A stretch of 64,000 nucleotides of DNA. Origin: Dyella jiangningensis. Its GTDB lineage: Bacteria > Pseudomonadota > Gammaproteobacteria > Xanthomonadales > Rhodanobacteraceae. Shown piece by piece: positions 1 through 10,556 of this stretch. The notes under the pieces were generated by a model that was not told the DNA's origin, did no database searches, and saw only the letters and a list, made by a program, of their open reading frames with translations. Where the stretch lies: contig CP007444.1 in NCBI GenBank assembly GCA_000632805.1, positions 4,266,772 to 4,330,771 on the forward strand. The letters run 5' to 3'. The stretch's first letter is position 1. Each line of letters begins with the position of its first letter. The translations under genes were made by a program, and so were the position numbers.

Positions 1-316
1 TGAGGTGATCGGCGATGAACTGCGGATGCACCAGCATGTCGCCGTCAAGCAGGATGATGTAGTCGCCGCGGCTCGCCGCGATACCGCGATTGCGTGCCCG
101 CGCCGCGCGAAAGCCCAGGTCGTCCTGCCACTGGTGACGCAGCGGCACGGGGAAGTCGGCCGCCCTGCGTGCAATCAACTCGGCCGTGGCCGCACCCGAT
201 CCGTCGTCGGCGATGATCACCTCATACGGCAACGTGATCTGGCGGGCAAGTCCGTCGAGCACTCGCTCGAGTGCCTCGGGCCAGTTATAGGTGATGACGA
301 CGACCGAGACCTTCAC
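1..316 (-). CDS. Family 2 glycosyltransferase, N-terminal part (runs off the left edge)
   Basis: Only the first 105 codons are in the window. They read as a GT-A fold transferase: an opening VSVVVITYNW strand, the nucleotide-binding IIADDGSG loop near residue 35, and a metal-binding LDGDM motif near residue 91. The GTG start at 316 overlaps the stop of the upstream O-antigen ligase in a GTGA junction, so the two are translationally coupled. It should transfer a sugar to a growing surface glycan on the cytoplasmic face of the inner membrane. It closely resembles the transferase on the other side of the ligase (1509-2405) over its whole visible length, which suggests gene duplication. Donor and acceptor cannot be told from sequence. 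Confidence 0.88.
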   Translation of the reverse strand, partial: MKVSVVVITYNWPEALERVLDGLARQITLPYEVIIADDGSGAATAELIARRAADFPVPLRHQWQDDLGFRAARARNRGIAASRGDYIILLDGDMLVHPQFIADHL

Positions 317-1512
317 GCCGGCTCGTTCCAGCGCCCCAACGACAGGCCCAGCGCCAGCGGCAGCCAGGTCAGCAGCCAGCCGGGGCGCGCACTGTCGATC
401 AAATGCGGATGGTCGAACTGCACCAGCACCATGCCGAACACCCACAGGCCAAGCACCACCTGGCCCAACGTGGACTGCCGGTGCCGCCAGGCATGCCAGC
501 CCAGCGCCAGCCACACGCCGGTCCACAGCACCAGGCCGACCAGGCCCAGTTCGATGGCGACCTGGCTGAACAGGTTGTGCGCGTGGGTGAAGACCTCACC
601 GGCGATTTCGAAGTGGAACGCGGTGCCGATGCCCAGGCCTCTCAGCGGATGCTGGGAAAACAGTGCCCAGGCCTGCTCGAAGATCTGGGGGCGAAACGAA
701 AGCCCGCGAACGAGCAGCAGCGGCATGTTCAGCATGACCACCACGGCGGCCAGCAGCAGCGCCACGCCCATCGAAATCCACGCCTTGCGGCCGCCTCGGC
801 AAAGCGCCATCGCAAGGAACCCGGCAAGCAGCGCGCCCCAGCCGCTGCGGGTATAGGAGAGCACCATGAAAAGGGTGAGCACCGCGATGGCCGACCATTT
901 GGCGATGCGCGGCAACCCGGGAGGAACACGCCAGGGCCACAGCCAGATGATAGCGGCGCCCATGGCGCCGGCGGCGAGGTTCGGGTTGTCCATCACGCCG
1001 AAGCCCGACACGCGACCGTCGACTTCCGGATGCAGGTACGACCAGGCGAGGGCAACCGCCGCCACGACGGCCAGCACGATGCTCAGACCCAACAACAGGC
1101 TGCGGATGCGCGCCGGATTGAGCGCCACGCCCTCCTGCCAGGCGATCAAGAAGAACACGATGCTGGCGACATGCCCCATTTCATCCGCAGGCCGCGACGT
1201 CTGGCTCCAGGCCAGTGACAGCAGGCTCCAGCCCAGCAGGGCGAAGACCCATGGCATCAGCGGCTGCCGCCAGAGCTCACGTCCGACGGATGGACGCATC
1301 ACCAACACGACCAGTGCCGGCAGGTAAAGCGTCAGGCCCAGCACGTACTGGTAGGCCTTGCCGGGATTGAACGAAGGACCGGCGGGCATGACCGCCATGC
1401 CGATCACCAGCCACGCCACACCCACGAACAGCAACTGGCGCACCCACGGCGCGATGGCTCGGCCGGCCGGCGCGTCGACGGCGGGCACGGCCAGGGAAAA
1501 CACGGACTTCAT
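313..1512 (-). CDS. O-antigen ligase / Wzy-type polymerase family membrane protein
   Basis: This is a 399-residue, strongly hydrophobic protein with about ten to twelve membrane segments. It carries the Wzy_C/WaaL signature in the last third: RGLGIGT near residue 295, followed by a periplasmic loop with THAHNLF near residue 310. Members either ligate undecaprenyl-linked O-chains to lipid A-core or polymerise repeat units in the periplasm. The gene lies between two similar family 2 glycosyltransferases and overlaps both by four bases (ATGA and GTGA), so the three form one tightly coupled unit. Ligase and polymerase cannot be separated by sequence alone. The family call is firm and the exact role open. 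Confidence 0.85.
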   Translation of the reverse strand: MKSVFSLAVPAVDAPAGRAIAPWVRQLLFVGVAWLVIGMAVMPAGPSFNPGKAYQYVLGLTLYLPALVVLVMRPSVGRELWRQPLMPWVFALLGWSLLSLAWSQTSRPADEMGHVASIVFFLIAWQEGVALNPARIRSLLLGLSIVLAVVAAVALAWSYLHPEVDGRVSGFGVMDNPNLAAGAMGAAIIWLWPWRVPPGLPRIAKWSAIAVLTLFMVLSYTRSGWGALLAGFLAMALCRGGRKAWISMGVALLLAAVVVMLNMPLLLVRGLSFRPQIFEQAWALFSQHPLRGLGIGTAFHFEIAGEVFTHAHNLFSQVAIELGLVGLVLWTGVWLALGWHAWRHRQSTLGQVVLGLWVFGMVLVQFDHPHLIDSARPGWLLTWLPLALGLSLGRWNEPA

Positions 1513-2405
1513 GCGTGGGTGGCCTCCTGCACGCGCAGGTCCGGCGGCGCCTGCGTGAAGTCCATCAGGTGGTTGTCCAGGCCCTGGATGCTGCGCACGC
1601 GACCTTCGCGGCGCGCTTCGTCCAGCAGGCGGTTGTTAGGCAGGTCGGGATCGCTGGGATCAGGCGGCGCGACGCTGCGGTGCTCCAGATGCAGGGCCAG
1701 CGCGGCGAACTTGATCTGGCTGCGCTTGAGCCCGGCGTTGCGCAGGCGCAGATCCAGTTCCAGGTCCTCGCTGCCATAACCCTGCATGCGCTCGTCATAG
1801 CCATTCACGCGCAGCAAGTCCTCACGCCAGAAACTGACGTTGCATCCCATGGGATGCCCGCTCGAGCGCGCCTTGATACGTGCCAGCCAGGGCAGCCGCA
1901 ACGTGTGGTGGCGGCGCCCGAAATGGTAGGTGCTGCGATCGTTCTCGGTACGGAAGTAGGCGTCCACGGACCATCCAAAATTCGGCTCACCACCGCCGAG
2001 TAAACGCGCGGTCTCCGTTTCGGTAGTACGAATGCGGGTGCCCTGCAGGAAATGCCCCGGCCGCGCCAGGCGCAAATGGTCCGCCACGAAGTGGCGATGC
2101 AGGATCATGTCGCCGTCCAGCTGGATGAGGTATTCGCTGCGGGCCGCGGCGATGCCGCGGTTGCGGCAGCGCGCCAGCCGGAAGCCGTCGTCAGGCTGCC
2201 AGACATGCCGCAGCGGCACCGGGAAGCCACGCGCGATGTCACGCAGCAGCTGCCCTGTGTCCTCGCGCGACCCGTCGTCGGCAATGATCACCTCGTCCGG
2301 AAGCCGGCTCTGGCCCGCCACGCTGCGCAGGACCAGCGCAAGCGCCTGCTTCCAGTTGTAGGTCGAGATCATCAGGGAAACGCTGGGCACGGCAGGCTTG
2401 GACAT
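1509..2405 (-). CDS. Family 2 glycosyltransferase with galactosyltransferase-type C-terminal region
   Basis: The product is 298 residues. The N-terminal GT-A domain shows VSLMISTYNW near residue 9, IIADDGSR, and a LDGDMIL metal site near residue 95. A C-terminal segment with NVSFWREDL and YGSEDLELDLR near residue 215 matches the Glyco_transf_7C type found in galactosyl- and hexosaminyltransferases. The start at 2405 is chosen because the conserved domain begins a few residues later; an upstream in-frame start at 2462 would only add a basic, non-conserved stretch. The gene is first in the three-gene unit with the O-antigen ligase. It probably adds a sugar to LPS core or O-chain. Confidence 0.88.
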   Translation of the reverse strand: MSKPAVPSVSLMISTYNWKQALALVLRSVAGQSRLPDEVIIADDGSREDTGQLLRDIARGFPVPLRHVWQPDDGFRLARCRNRGIAAARSEYLIQLDGDMILHRHFVADHLRLARPGHFLQGTRIRTTETETARLLGGGEPNFGWSVDAYFRTENDRSTYHFGRRHHTLRLPWLARIKARSSGHPMGCNVSFWREDLLRVNGYDERMQGYGSEDLELDLRLRNAGLKRSQIKFAALALHLEHRSVAPPDPSDPDLPNNRLLDEARREGRVRSIQGLDNHLMDFTQAPPDLRVQEATHA

Positions 2406-2881
2406 GGCTTGTTCGATAGTTTTCGTAGAACTCGCGCCAGCCCGCGGCCGGCGACGCTTCAAAGGCTAGATGCAGGGGCAGTAATGCCGCCTAAAGCTGC
2501 GGCGGGCTTCGCCCTGCATGGGGATGCAAGCCCGGAACGTCTTCACCAATGTCAGGTCATCGTGCTCAACTCATTGCCTTACAACGCATTTGCGAGAGAT
2601 CCGGCTGGATGGCCGATACCGGTGGCGCGGAATGGCAAGTCCGGCGCCTGCTGGCCCTGGTCATGGTCCTTGCCCTCCGCTGCATGTGCAACATGCCTTT
2701 CGCACGATTGCGGTCCCACTTCCGTCCTCGCGGGATTGACCAAGGTCGTCTCGCCAGCGTCGCTATTGTGCCCGACCCGGGTTGGGGCGTGACCCGGGAA
2801 TCTTAGCGAAGCGGCCTGTTTTCGGCGTGACTGCGCGTTTACATTCGCGCCCGCGCCGGCCCCAACCACTAGAATGCGCCG
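2406..2881. other. Intergenic region between divergent glycan genes
   Basis: No convincing gene is present in these 476 bases; the open frames are shadows or lack any family character. The stretch must carry the promoters for the leftward O-antigen unit and the rightward WaaE-like gene. A TAGAAT hexamer at 2870-2875 ends seven bases before the rightward ATG. Confidence 0.6.
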
Positions 2882-3697
2882 ATGCAGACGCTCCCCCTCA
2901 CCCTCGTCGTCATCACCTACAACGAGGCGAACAGCATCGCCCGTTGCCTCGACAGCGTACCGTTCGCCGCCGAGAAGCTGGTGATCGACAGTGGCAGCAC
3001 CGACGACACCATCGCCATCGCACAGGCACACGGTGCGCGGGTGGTGCATCAGGACTGGCTGGGGTTCGGCGCGCAGCGCAATTTCGCCACCACGCAGTGC
3101 AGCCATGACTGGATCCTGGCGCTGGACGCCGACGAATACCTGTCGCCCGAACTGGCCGCCGAGCTGGAACGCCGCCTGCCCGAGTTGATGGCCAGCGACA
3201 ACAGCGCTGTGATCCTGCGCCGCGCCACCATCTACATGGGAGCGCCGATGCGCTGGTACCTGCCGTCGATGGGCGAAAAGATGGCACGGCTGTTCCATCG
3301 TGGCCGCGCGCGCTGGAAGGACGTGCGCGTGCACGAGTCGCTGGTGTTCGACGGCCCGTCGGTCACGCTGCACGCGCGCTTCAACCACGAAAACAACCCC
3401 AGCCTGCCGCAGAAGCAGATCAAGGTGCTGCGCTACGCGGAGCTGAAATGCCGCGACTGGCTGGAGAAGAACAAGCCGGTGCGCATGTGGCAGACGCCGT
3501 TCGTGTACCTGCTGGCCTTCATCAAGGATTACTTCTTCCGCCTTGCCTTCCTCGACGGCTGGCGCGGCTTCGTGATTGCCCAGACGGCCGCCTCATATGC
3601 GGCCTACAAGCGCATGCGTTACTACGAAATGCGCCGCAACCCCGCTTCGGTCGCTACTGCGGCAGATGCACTGACCCGCCACGGTATCGATCGATGA
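2882..3697 (+). CDS. WaaE/KdtX-like family 2 glycosyltransferase (LPS core)
   Basis: This 271-residue GT-A enzyme has a VVITYNEA start, a VIDSGSTDDT loop near residue 38 and a LALDADEYL metal motif near residue 83. The spacing and the second half (a basic region with KVLRYAELK and a final aromatic YKRMRYYEM helix) match the WaaE/KdtX subfamily, which transfers a hexose to heptose I of the LPS inner core. No Shine-Dalgarno sequence is seen, and a TAGAAT -10-like hexamer lies 7 bases upstream, so the message may be leaderless. The stop overlaps the next start (ATGA at 3694). The substrate is inferred from the subfamily. Confidence 0.85.
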   Translation: MQTLPLTLVVITYNEANSIARCLDSVPFAAEKLVIDSGSTDDTIAIAQAHGARVVHQDWLGFGAQRNFATTQCSHDWILALDADEYLSPELAAELERRLPELMASDNSAVILRRATIYMGAPMRWYLPSMGEKMARLFHRGRARWKDVRVHESLVFDGPSVTLHARFNHENNPSLPQKQIKVLRYAELKCRDWLEKNKPVRMWQTPFVYLLAFIKDYFFRLAFLDGWRGFVIAQTAASYAAYKRMRYYEMRRNPASVATAADALTRHGIDR

Positions 3698-4722
3698 GCA
3701 AACAGCATTACCTCCTCTACGGGTCCGAGCGCTACGCGCTGGCCATCCTGCGCCCGGTGCAGGAAGCCATTCGCGCGCGCGGCGACGAGGCGGCGTGGTT
3801 CTTCGATGGCCCCGGCGCGGAAGACCTGGTGGAAGGCGAGCGCCTGCTCACCGTGCAGGAAGTGCGGGCATGGAACCCCCGTGCGGTAATCACTTCCAGC
3901 AACGCCGTGCCGCACTTCTTTCCTGGCGTGAAGGTGGAAACCTTCCACGGTTTTGACGCGGGCAAGCCGCGGCACATCTACGTACGCGGTTTCTTCGACC
4001 TCTACTGCACCACCGGCCCACGCGACACGGCGAAGTTCAAGGAAATCGCCGACCGCATGGGCCATTTCTCGGTGGTGGAAACGGGCTTTCCCAAGCTCGA
4101 CCCTTTCATGAAGCAGATCAGCGGCCCCATCCCGCCGGTGCGGCAGCCGCCCGTGATCCTTTACCACTCGACCTTCTCGCCTTCGTGGAGCGCGGCGGAG
4201 ACGCTGTATGAGGAGGTGAAGCGCCTGTCGCGCGATGGCCGCTGGCGCTGGATCGTCACCTTCCACCCGAAGATGAACCCGGAGACGACGGCCAAGTTCA
4301 AGGCGCTGCAGAACGAGAACCTGACCTTCGCCGAGAACGACAACATCCTGGAGCTGTTCCCGCAGGTCGACATGATGTGCTCGGACACGTCCTCGGCGCT
4401 CAACGAGTTCCTGCTCACCGGCAAGCCGGTGGTGACCTTCAAGAATCGCCGACCGGGTCCGCAGCTGATCGACATCGACGATGCTTCCCAATTCGAGCCG
4501 GCGATCGAGCGGGCCCTATCGCGGCCGCCCGAGCTGATGCAGGCCATTCGCGAGTACGGCGACGCCATCCACCCTTACCGGGACGGTCTTTCCAGCGAGC
4601 GGATCCTGAAGGCCATCGATGGCTTCATCGCCGCGGGCGGCCGCAACCGTCGTCGCAAGCCCTGGAATTTCTGGCGGAAACTGAAGATTCGGCGCCGTAT
4701 CGGGTATTGGGGACCGGTTTAA
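3694..4722 (+). CDS. CDP-glycerol glycerophosphotransferase-like protein (PF04464 type)
   Basis: The product is 342 residues with a GT-B-like two-domain layout. Features typical of TagF/TagB-type enzymes are a conserved histidine in ETFHGFD near residue 84 and a donor-site segment VDMMCSDTSSALNEF near residues 226-240, followed by LLTGKPVV. In Gram-positives these enzymes add glycerol- or ribitol-phosphate to teichoic acids. In this LPS setting it more likely decorates core or O-chain with a phospho-polyol, or transfers another nucleotide-linked group. It is coupled to the WaaE-like gene by an ATGA overlap. The C-terminal 25 residues are very basic, fitting a peripheral inner-membrane protein. 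Confidence 0.8.
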   Translation: MSKQHYLLYGSERYALAILRPVQEAIRARGDEAAWFFDGPGAEDLVEGERLLTVQEVRAWNPRAVITSSNAVPHFFPGVKVETFHGFDAGKPRHIYVRGFFDLYCTTGPRDTAKFKEIADRMGHFSVVETGFPKLDPFMKQISGPIPPVRQPPVILYHSTFSPSWSAAETLYEEVKRLSRDGRWRWIVTFHPKMNPETTAKFKALQNENLTFAENDNILELFPQVDMMCSDTSSALNEFLLTGKPVVTFKNRRPGPQLIDIDDASQFEPAIERALSRPPELMQAIREYGDAIHPYRDGLSSERILKAIDGFIAAGGRNRRRKPWNFWRKLKIRRRIGYWGPV

Positions 4723-4759
4723 GCGTTTGGGCTGCGGAGGTCCCGCACCCTCACAACCA

Positions 4760-4778
4760 CTCTCCCGAGGGGGGAGAG
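4760..4778. repeat. CTCTCCC/GGGAGAG hairpin of the LPTLSPxG-type intergenic repeat
   Basis: CTCTCCC at 4760-4766 pairs with GGGAGAG at 4772-4778. A related, longer copy is at 13141-13195. Such CCTCTCCC...GGGAGAGG units are widespread intergenic repeats in gammaproteobacteria. This one lies just after the CDP-glycerol transferase-like gene and may help end its transcript. Confidence 0.5.
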
Positions 4779-4933
4779 GTTGACGCTCGACTCTCAGCCC
4801 GGAGGGCCTTCTTCGGTCGCAGGCAGATGTAGCCCGGGCGAGGTGAGGCTAGACCGCCCTGCCTGAATTCCCGTTCGGACCGGTCTCCGCGGCTCGGGAT
4901 AGAATCGTCTCAACACCATCAAGAAGACTGCCC

Positions 4934-6640
4934 GTGGCATCCAGCAGCTACAGCCGCTCCGAACACCTGCGTTCCCTCTGGCCCTGGCTGCCGCTATGGA
5001 CGCTGGCCGCCTTGCTGGCGATCTTTTCGCACGGTCCGATGCCGCTGTATTCCACCCGCACGCTCGCCGTGGCGTGGGAGATGTGGAACCACCACCACTG
5101 GCTGGTGCCGCACATCAACGGCCAGCCTTACAGCGAGAAGGTGCCGCTGCTGTTCTGGCTGATCCACGCCGGCTGGGCGGTGTTCGGCGTCAACGATGTC
5201 TGGCCGCGCGTGCTGGAAGTGATCTTCGGCGGTGCACAGCTGGTGCTGGTCTCGGTGCTGGCGAACCGGCTTTTTCCGAATCGCCCGTGGGTGGCCAAGG
5301 GTGCGCCGTGGATGCTGCTGGCGCTGGGCTACGCGTTTTTGTTCGGCCTGCAGATCATGTACGAGGTGCTGCTTGCCGTCAGCGTGCTGGCGTCCCTGCT
5401 GTGCCTCACGCCCAAGCCACAGCGCGCGGAACCGCGCTGGCTGCTGTTTGGCCTGTGCGTCGGCGCCGGCCTGCTGACCAAAGGCCCGGTGATGTTCCTG
5501 CACGTCGCCTTCCCCTGGCTGCTGGGCCCGCTGTGGAACGACTGGGCGCGTGACAACCGCGCGCGTTGGTACGGCCGTGGCGTGCTGGCCCTGCTGCTGG
5601 GCGGCGCGATGCTGCTCGCCTGGGCGCTGCCCGCCGGTTTTGCCGGTGGCGAGGCGTACCGTCAGCGCCTGTTCTTCACCCAGACCGCCGGCCGCGTGGT
5701 GGATGCGTTCGACCACGCCCGTCCGTTCTGGTGGTACCTGCCGATGATTCCGGCGCTGCTGTTCCCCTTCAGCGGCTGGCCGCGCGCGTGGGCCGCGCTG
5801 ATCACGCTGCGTCGCCCGCTCGACAGCGGCATCCGCTTCGCGCTGTGCTGGCTGCTGCCGGTGATGATCTGTTTCTCCTTCATCAGCGGCAAGCAACTCT
5901 ATTACCCGCTGCCGGAGTTCGCCGGCGGCGCGCTGCTAATCGCGGGCGCCGTCGCCGTGCTGCGTGACCAGCGTCCGCAGCTGGCCAACAGCGCATGGCT
6001 CGGCACCTGGCCGCTGGGCGTGGGCGGCATCCTGTTCGGCGTGTTCCTGTTCGTGCTGCCGGTGTTGGTCGCGCACGACGACCTGCACGGCGAATGGTTC
6101 GACAGCACGCAGCGCTACAGCCGCTTCTTCAGCATCGTGTTCGTGCTGCTCGGCCTGCTGCTGCTGGTACGCGGCCGCGGCGAAGTACGCCGCCTCGCCT
6201 TCGCCGGTCTGGTCGGCACGCTGGCGCTCAATACGCTGTTCACGCTGACCATGTGGCAGAACTTCGACCTGCGCCCGTCGGCCCATCTGCTGGGCGCCGC
6301 GGACGCCGAAGGCCGGGCGATCGGCTACCTGGGCAACTACGAGGGGCAGTTCCACTTTGAAGGTCGCATCACCCGTCCGATCGAGCGCCTGAATGAGGGC
6401 GACTCCCTGCAGAAGTTCGCGCAGGCGCACCCGGATGGCCTGATCGTGGCCCGCCCCGAGAAGCTGGAACCGACCGACCTGCGTTATCCGCTGCTGGTGC
6501 AGCCGTTCCGCTCCTCCTGGGTGGTGATCTGGCCGGCCAAGTCGCTGGCGGACCTGCGTGCCGGTCGCGTGCCGGCCGAACCGCCGCATCCGACGCGCAT
6601 CTACCAGGTCGACGAGTGGCGCTTCCGCGCCCTGCAGTAA
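4934..6640 (+). CDS. ArnT-like family 39 (PMT superfamily) glycosyltransferase
   Basis: The 568-residue protein has about twelve membrane helices and a soluble periplasmic C-terminus from about residue 440. The first periplasmic loop holds the typical MPLYSTRTLAVAWEM and GQPYSEKVPLLFW segments (residues about 35-75), where the conserved acidic and lysine residues of ArnT-type enzymes lie. Such enzymes use polyprenyl-phosphate sugars in the periplasm to modify lipid A, glycans or proteins. Start GTG at 4934 follows AAGAAGA; a TAGAAT -10-like hexamer is at 4900-4905. The aminoarabinose genes arnBCD are not nearby, so a lipid A L-Ara4N role is not implied. Confidence 0.82.
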   Translation: MASSSYSRSEHLRSLWPWLPLWTLAALLAIFSHGPMPLYSTRTLAVAWEMWNHHHWLVPHINGQPYSEKVPLLFWLIHAGWAVFGVNDVWPRVLEVIFGGAQLVLVSVLANRLFPNRPWVAKGAPWMLLALGYAFLFGLQIMYEVLLAVSVLASLLCLTPKPQRAEPRWLLFGLCVGAGLLTKGPVMFLHVAFPWLLGPLWNDWARDNRARWYGRGVLALLLGGAMLLAWALPAGFAGGEAYRQRLFFTQTAGRVVDAFDHARPFWWYLPMIPALLFPFSGWPRAWAALITLRRPLDSGIRFALCWLLPVMICFSFISGKQLYYPLPEFAGGALLIAGAVAVLRDQRPQLANSAWLGTWPLGVGGILFGVFLFVLPVLVAHDDLHGEWFDSTQRYSRFFSIVFVLLGLLLLVRGRGEVRRLAFAGLVGTLALNTLFTLTMWQNFDLRPSAHLLGAADAEGRAIGYLGNYEGQFHFEGRITRPIERLNEGDSLQKFAQAHPDGLIVARPEKLEPTDLRYPLLVQPFRSSWVVIWPAKSLADLRAGRVPAEPPHPTRIYQVDEWRFRALQ

Positions 6641-6644
6641 GCCC

Positions 6645-6959
6645 ATGAATGAAGCCCTGATCGCCAATCTGCGCGCGCAATGCGGCGGTCCGCGTGATGG
6701 TGCCTTGCTGCGTTTTTCGCTGGGCAATGCCTTGCTTGGCGCCGGCGATGCCGCAGGCGCAGCGATCGAGCTGAAGCAGGCCGTGGTTTTTGATCCGGCC
6801 TACTCGGCGGCCTGGAAACTGCTCGGCAAAGCCAGCCTGGCGCTGGGCGACAAGGCGGGTGCCGCCGAAGCCTGGCGGCAAGGCATCGCCGTGGCGCAGG
6901 CGCGCGGCGACAAGCAGGCCGAGAAGGAAATGACCGTGTTCCTGAAGCGACTGGGCTGA
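6645..6959 (+). CDS. Small TPR-repeat protein
   Basis: The product is 104 residues with no signal peptide. It contains about two tetratricopeptide repeats: GNALLGAGDAAGAAIELKQA (residues about 25-44) and a second unit starting KLLGKASLALGDKAGAAEAW. It starts four bases after the ArnT-like gene and is surely co-transcribed with it. TPR proteins are scaffolds, so it may support a membrane glycan enzyme, but no partner can be named from sequence. It ends ten bases before the convergent acyltransferase. Confidence 0.8.
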   Translation: MNEALIANLRAQCGGPRDGALLRFSLGNALLGAGDAAGAAIELKQAVVFDPAYSAAWKLLGKASLALGDKAGAAEAWRQGIAVAQARGDKQAEKEMTVFLKRLG

Positions 6960-6969
6960 CGGCGCGACG

Positions 6970-7866
6970 CTAGATCACTTCGGGGTGATCGTAAGGGCTG
7001 GGGCGATCGTCCGCGGAATACCGCTTGTAATGCCACTGGTACTGCGCGAATGCGAGCTCCACGCAGTTCTCAACGCCCTGGTTGAGCGCACGGCACGCCA
7101 CGGCCAGGTCGGCATCGGCCAGGCCTTCCGTCGCCGGCAGCAGGTGGATGCGGTAACCCGCGCCTTCCGGCAGACGCTCGGCGAAGGCGAACAGCACGGT
7201 GGCACCGGTGCGCGCCGCCAGCCGTGGCAATAGCACCATGGTGAGCGCGTCGCGACCAAAGAACGAAGCGAACTCGCCTTCGCCCGCACGCGGTTTCTGA
7301 TCGGGCAGGATGCCGACCGTACCGCCTGCGGCCAACCGTTTGTACAGCGTGCGCACGCCGGCACCTTCCGCGCGCACCTGCTCCGGGGCCAGCGCGCCGC
7401 GCACCTTGCGCAGCAGGCCTTCCACCGCAGCGATGCGGGGCGGGCGGTAGAGAATCGCCATCGGCGTCTTGCGACACAGCCAGTAGTTGAGCAGCTCCCA
7501 GCAGCCCAGGTGCGGCGCGGCGATAATCACGCCCTTGCCGGCGGCCAGTGCCGCGTCGAACAACGCCTCGCCGCGCACCTCGCGTACCAGGTCGAGCGCG
7601 CGCTCGGCATCGCGGCCCCAGATGCCGGCGATTTCCGTGGCGGACTTGCCGCTTTCTTCCATCACTTCGCGCAGCAGCGCCGCATGGGCGGCTTCGTCGA
7701 GTCCGCGGCGGACGATGCGCAGGTTGACCGAGGTGTTGTGCGCGGTGCGGCTATGGCGCCACAGCGAGAAACGGCCGATGGCGGCACCCATGCGGTGCAG
7801 CGTGCGCAGGGGCAGCTTTCCGAACAGACGCAGGACGAGATAGAGGAGGGTGATGTCGAATCGCAT
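6970..7866 (-). CDS. LpxL/HtrB-type lipid A acyltransferase
   Basis: The 298-residue product has one N-terminal membrane helix and the acyltransferase signature HLGCWE (the HX4D/E catalytic pair, here ending in Glu) near residue 122. It also has GTVGILPDQKP near residue 190, the usual third motif of the LpxL/LpxM family, and the closing QWHYKRYS. These enzymes add a secondary acyl chain from acyl-ACP to Kdo-lipid A, or act on related lysolipids, at the inner membrane. Length fits the family (about 300). Divergence from E. coli LpxL leaves the chain length and position open. It is transcribed alone, convergent with the TPR gene. Confidence 0.88.
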   Translation of the reverse strand: MRFDITLLYLVLRLFGKLPLRTLHRMGAAIGRFSLWRHSRTAHNTSVNLRIVRRGLDEAAHAALLREVMEESGKSATEIAGIWGRDAERALDLVREVRGEALFDAALAAGKGVIIAAPHLGCWELLNYWLCRKTPMAILYRPPRIAAVEGLLRKVRGALAPEQVRAEGAGVRTLYKRLAAGGTVGILPDQKPRAGEGEFASFFGRDALTMVLLPRLAARTGATVLFAFAERLPEGAGYRIHLLPATEGLADADLAVACRALNQGVENCVELAFAQYQWHYKRYSADDRPSPYDHPEVI

Positions 7867-8001
7867 GAGCGGCGCAGTGTAACCGGCTGACGTGCCGGTT
7901 CACGGGCGAACGGCGCCAGCCGCCTCCTCTCGGGCGTCCGAGGCTATCAAGGTCGATAGCCAGGCCCTAAGCTTCCGGCCACGTCAGCCGTTAAGCCTCC
8001 C

Positions 8002-8442
8002 ATGATCGCCCTGATTCAGCGCGTCCTGTCCGCTCGTGTGGATGTCGACAACGAAACCGTGGGAGCCATCGGCCCCGGCCTGCTGGCCCTGGTCGCCGTG
8101 CAGCCCGGCGACGATGAGCCACGCACCAAACGCATGCTCGAACGCCTGCTGGGCTATCGCGTGTTCGCCGACGAGCAAGGCCGCATGAACCGCTCGCTGG
8201 CCGACACCGGCGGCGAATTGCTGCTGGTCAGCCAGTTCACCCTGGCCGCCGACACCCGCTCCGGCATGCGCCCCAGCTTCACCCGCGCGGCGGCGCCCGA
8301 GGAGGGCCGGCGCTGGTTCGACCGCCTGGTGACCTTGGCGCGCGCCGCCCATCCCAGGGTGGAAATCGGGCGGTTCGGTGCCCATATGAAGGTGCATCTG
8401 GTCAACGATGGTCCGGTCACCTTCTGGCTGGAAACACCATGA
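8002..8442 (+). CDS. dtd: D-aminoacyl-tRNA deacylase
   Basis: The 146-residue protein matches Dtd over its full length. The two cross-subunit signature motifs are present: [11 protein letters not shown] near residue 76, and [10 protein letters not shown] close to the C-terminus, whose Gly-cisPro dipeptide reads the chirality of the substrate. Dtd is a cytoplasmic homodimer that hydrolyses D-Tyr-tRNA and other D-aminoacyl-tRNAs, and also mischarged Gly-tRNA(Ala). The start ATG at 8002 begins the invariant MIALIQRV strand. It stands alone, about 165 bases before rpoD. Confidence 0.96.
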   Translation: MIALIQRVLSARVDVDNETVGAIGPGLLALVAVQPGDDEPRTKRMLERLLGYRVFADEQGRMNRSLADTGGELLLVSQFTLAADTRSGMRPSFTRAAAPEEGRRWFDRLVTLARAAHPRVEIGRFGAHMKVHLVNDGPVTFWLETP

Positions 8443-8549
8443 CCATCCCCGGCATGCCGCACCTCCTTCTTCGTCGAGAAAATCCCCGGAAGATGCCTAT
8501 CTGGCGCGATTTTTGCGTGTCGGCCGTTTCGTCAATTTCACTTGAAAAC

Positions 8550-8578
8550 TGGTCAAAAAAGCATCACATGGGTATACT
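8550..8578 (+). promoter_or_regulatory. Probable sigma-70 promoter of rpoD
   Basis: TGGTCA (8550-8555, 4/6 match) and TATACT (8573-8578, 5/6 match) are separated by 17 bases, about 30 bases before the rpoD start. The surrounding stretch is AT-rich compared with its neighbours. The fit is good, but transcription start data would be needed. Confidence 0.6.
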
Positions 8579-8607
8579 GATCGGTTCCTGCATACGCGGC
8601 GGTAGGT

Positions 8608-10467
<1,860 letters not shown>

Positions 10468-10493
10468 GCACTACGCTGGTGCAAGTTGCAGGA

Positions 10494-10521
10494 AGCCCCG
10501 CGAAAGCGGGGCTTTTTGTTT
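10494..10521 (+). terminator. Rho-independent terminator of rpoD
   Basis: AGCCCCGC (10494-10501), loop GAAA, GCGGGGCT (10506-10513), then TTTTGTTTG: a perfect 8-bp stem with a tetraloop and a U tract, 27 bases after the rpoD stop. Confidence 0.93.
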
Positions 10522-10556
10522 GGGCCAAACAGCGCCCTTGGGGGAAGGCAGGACCG

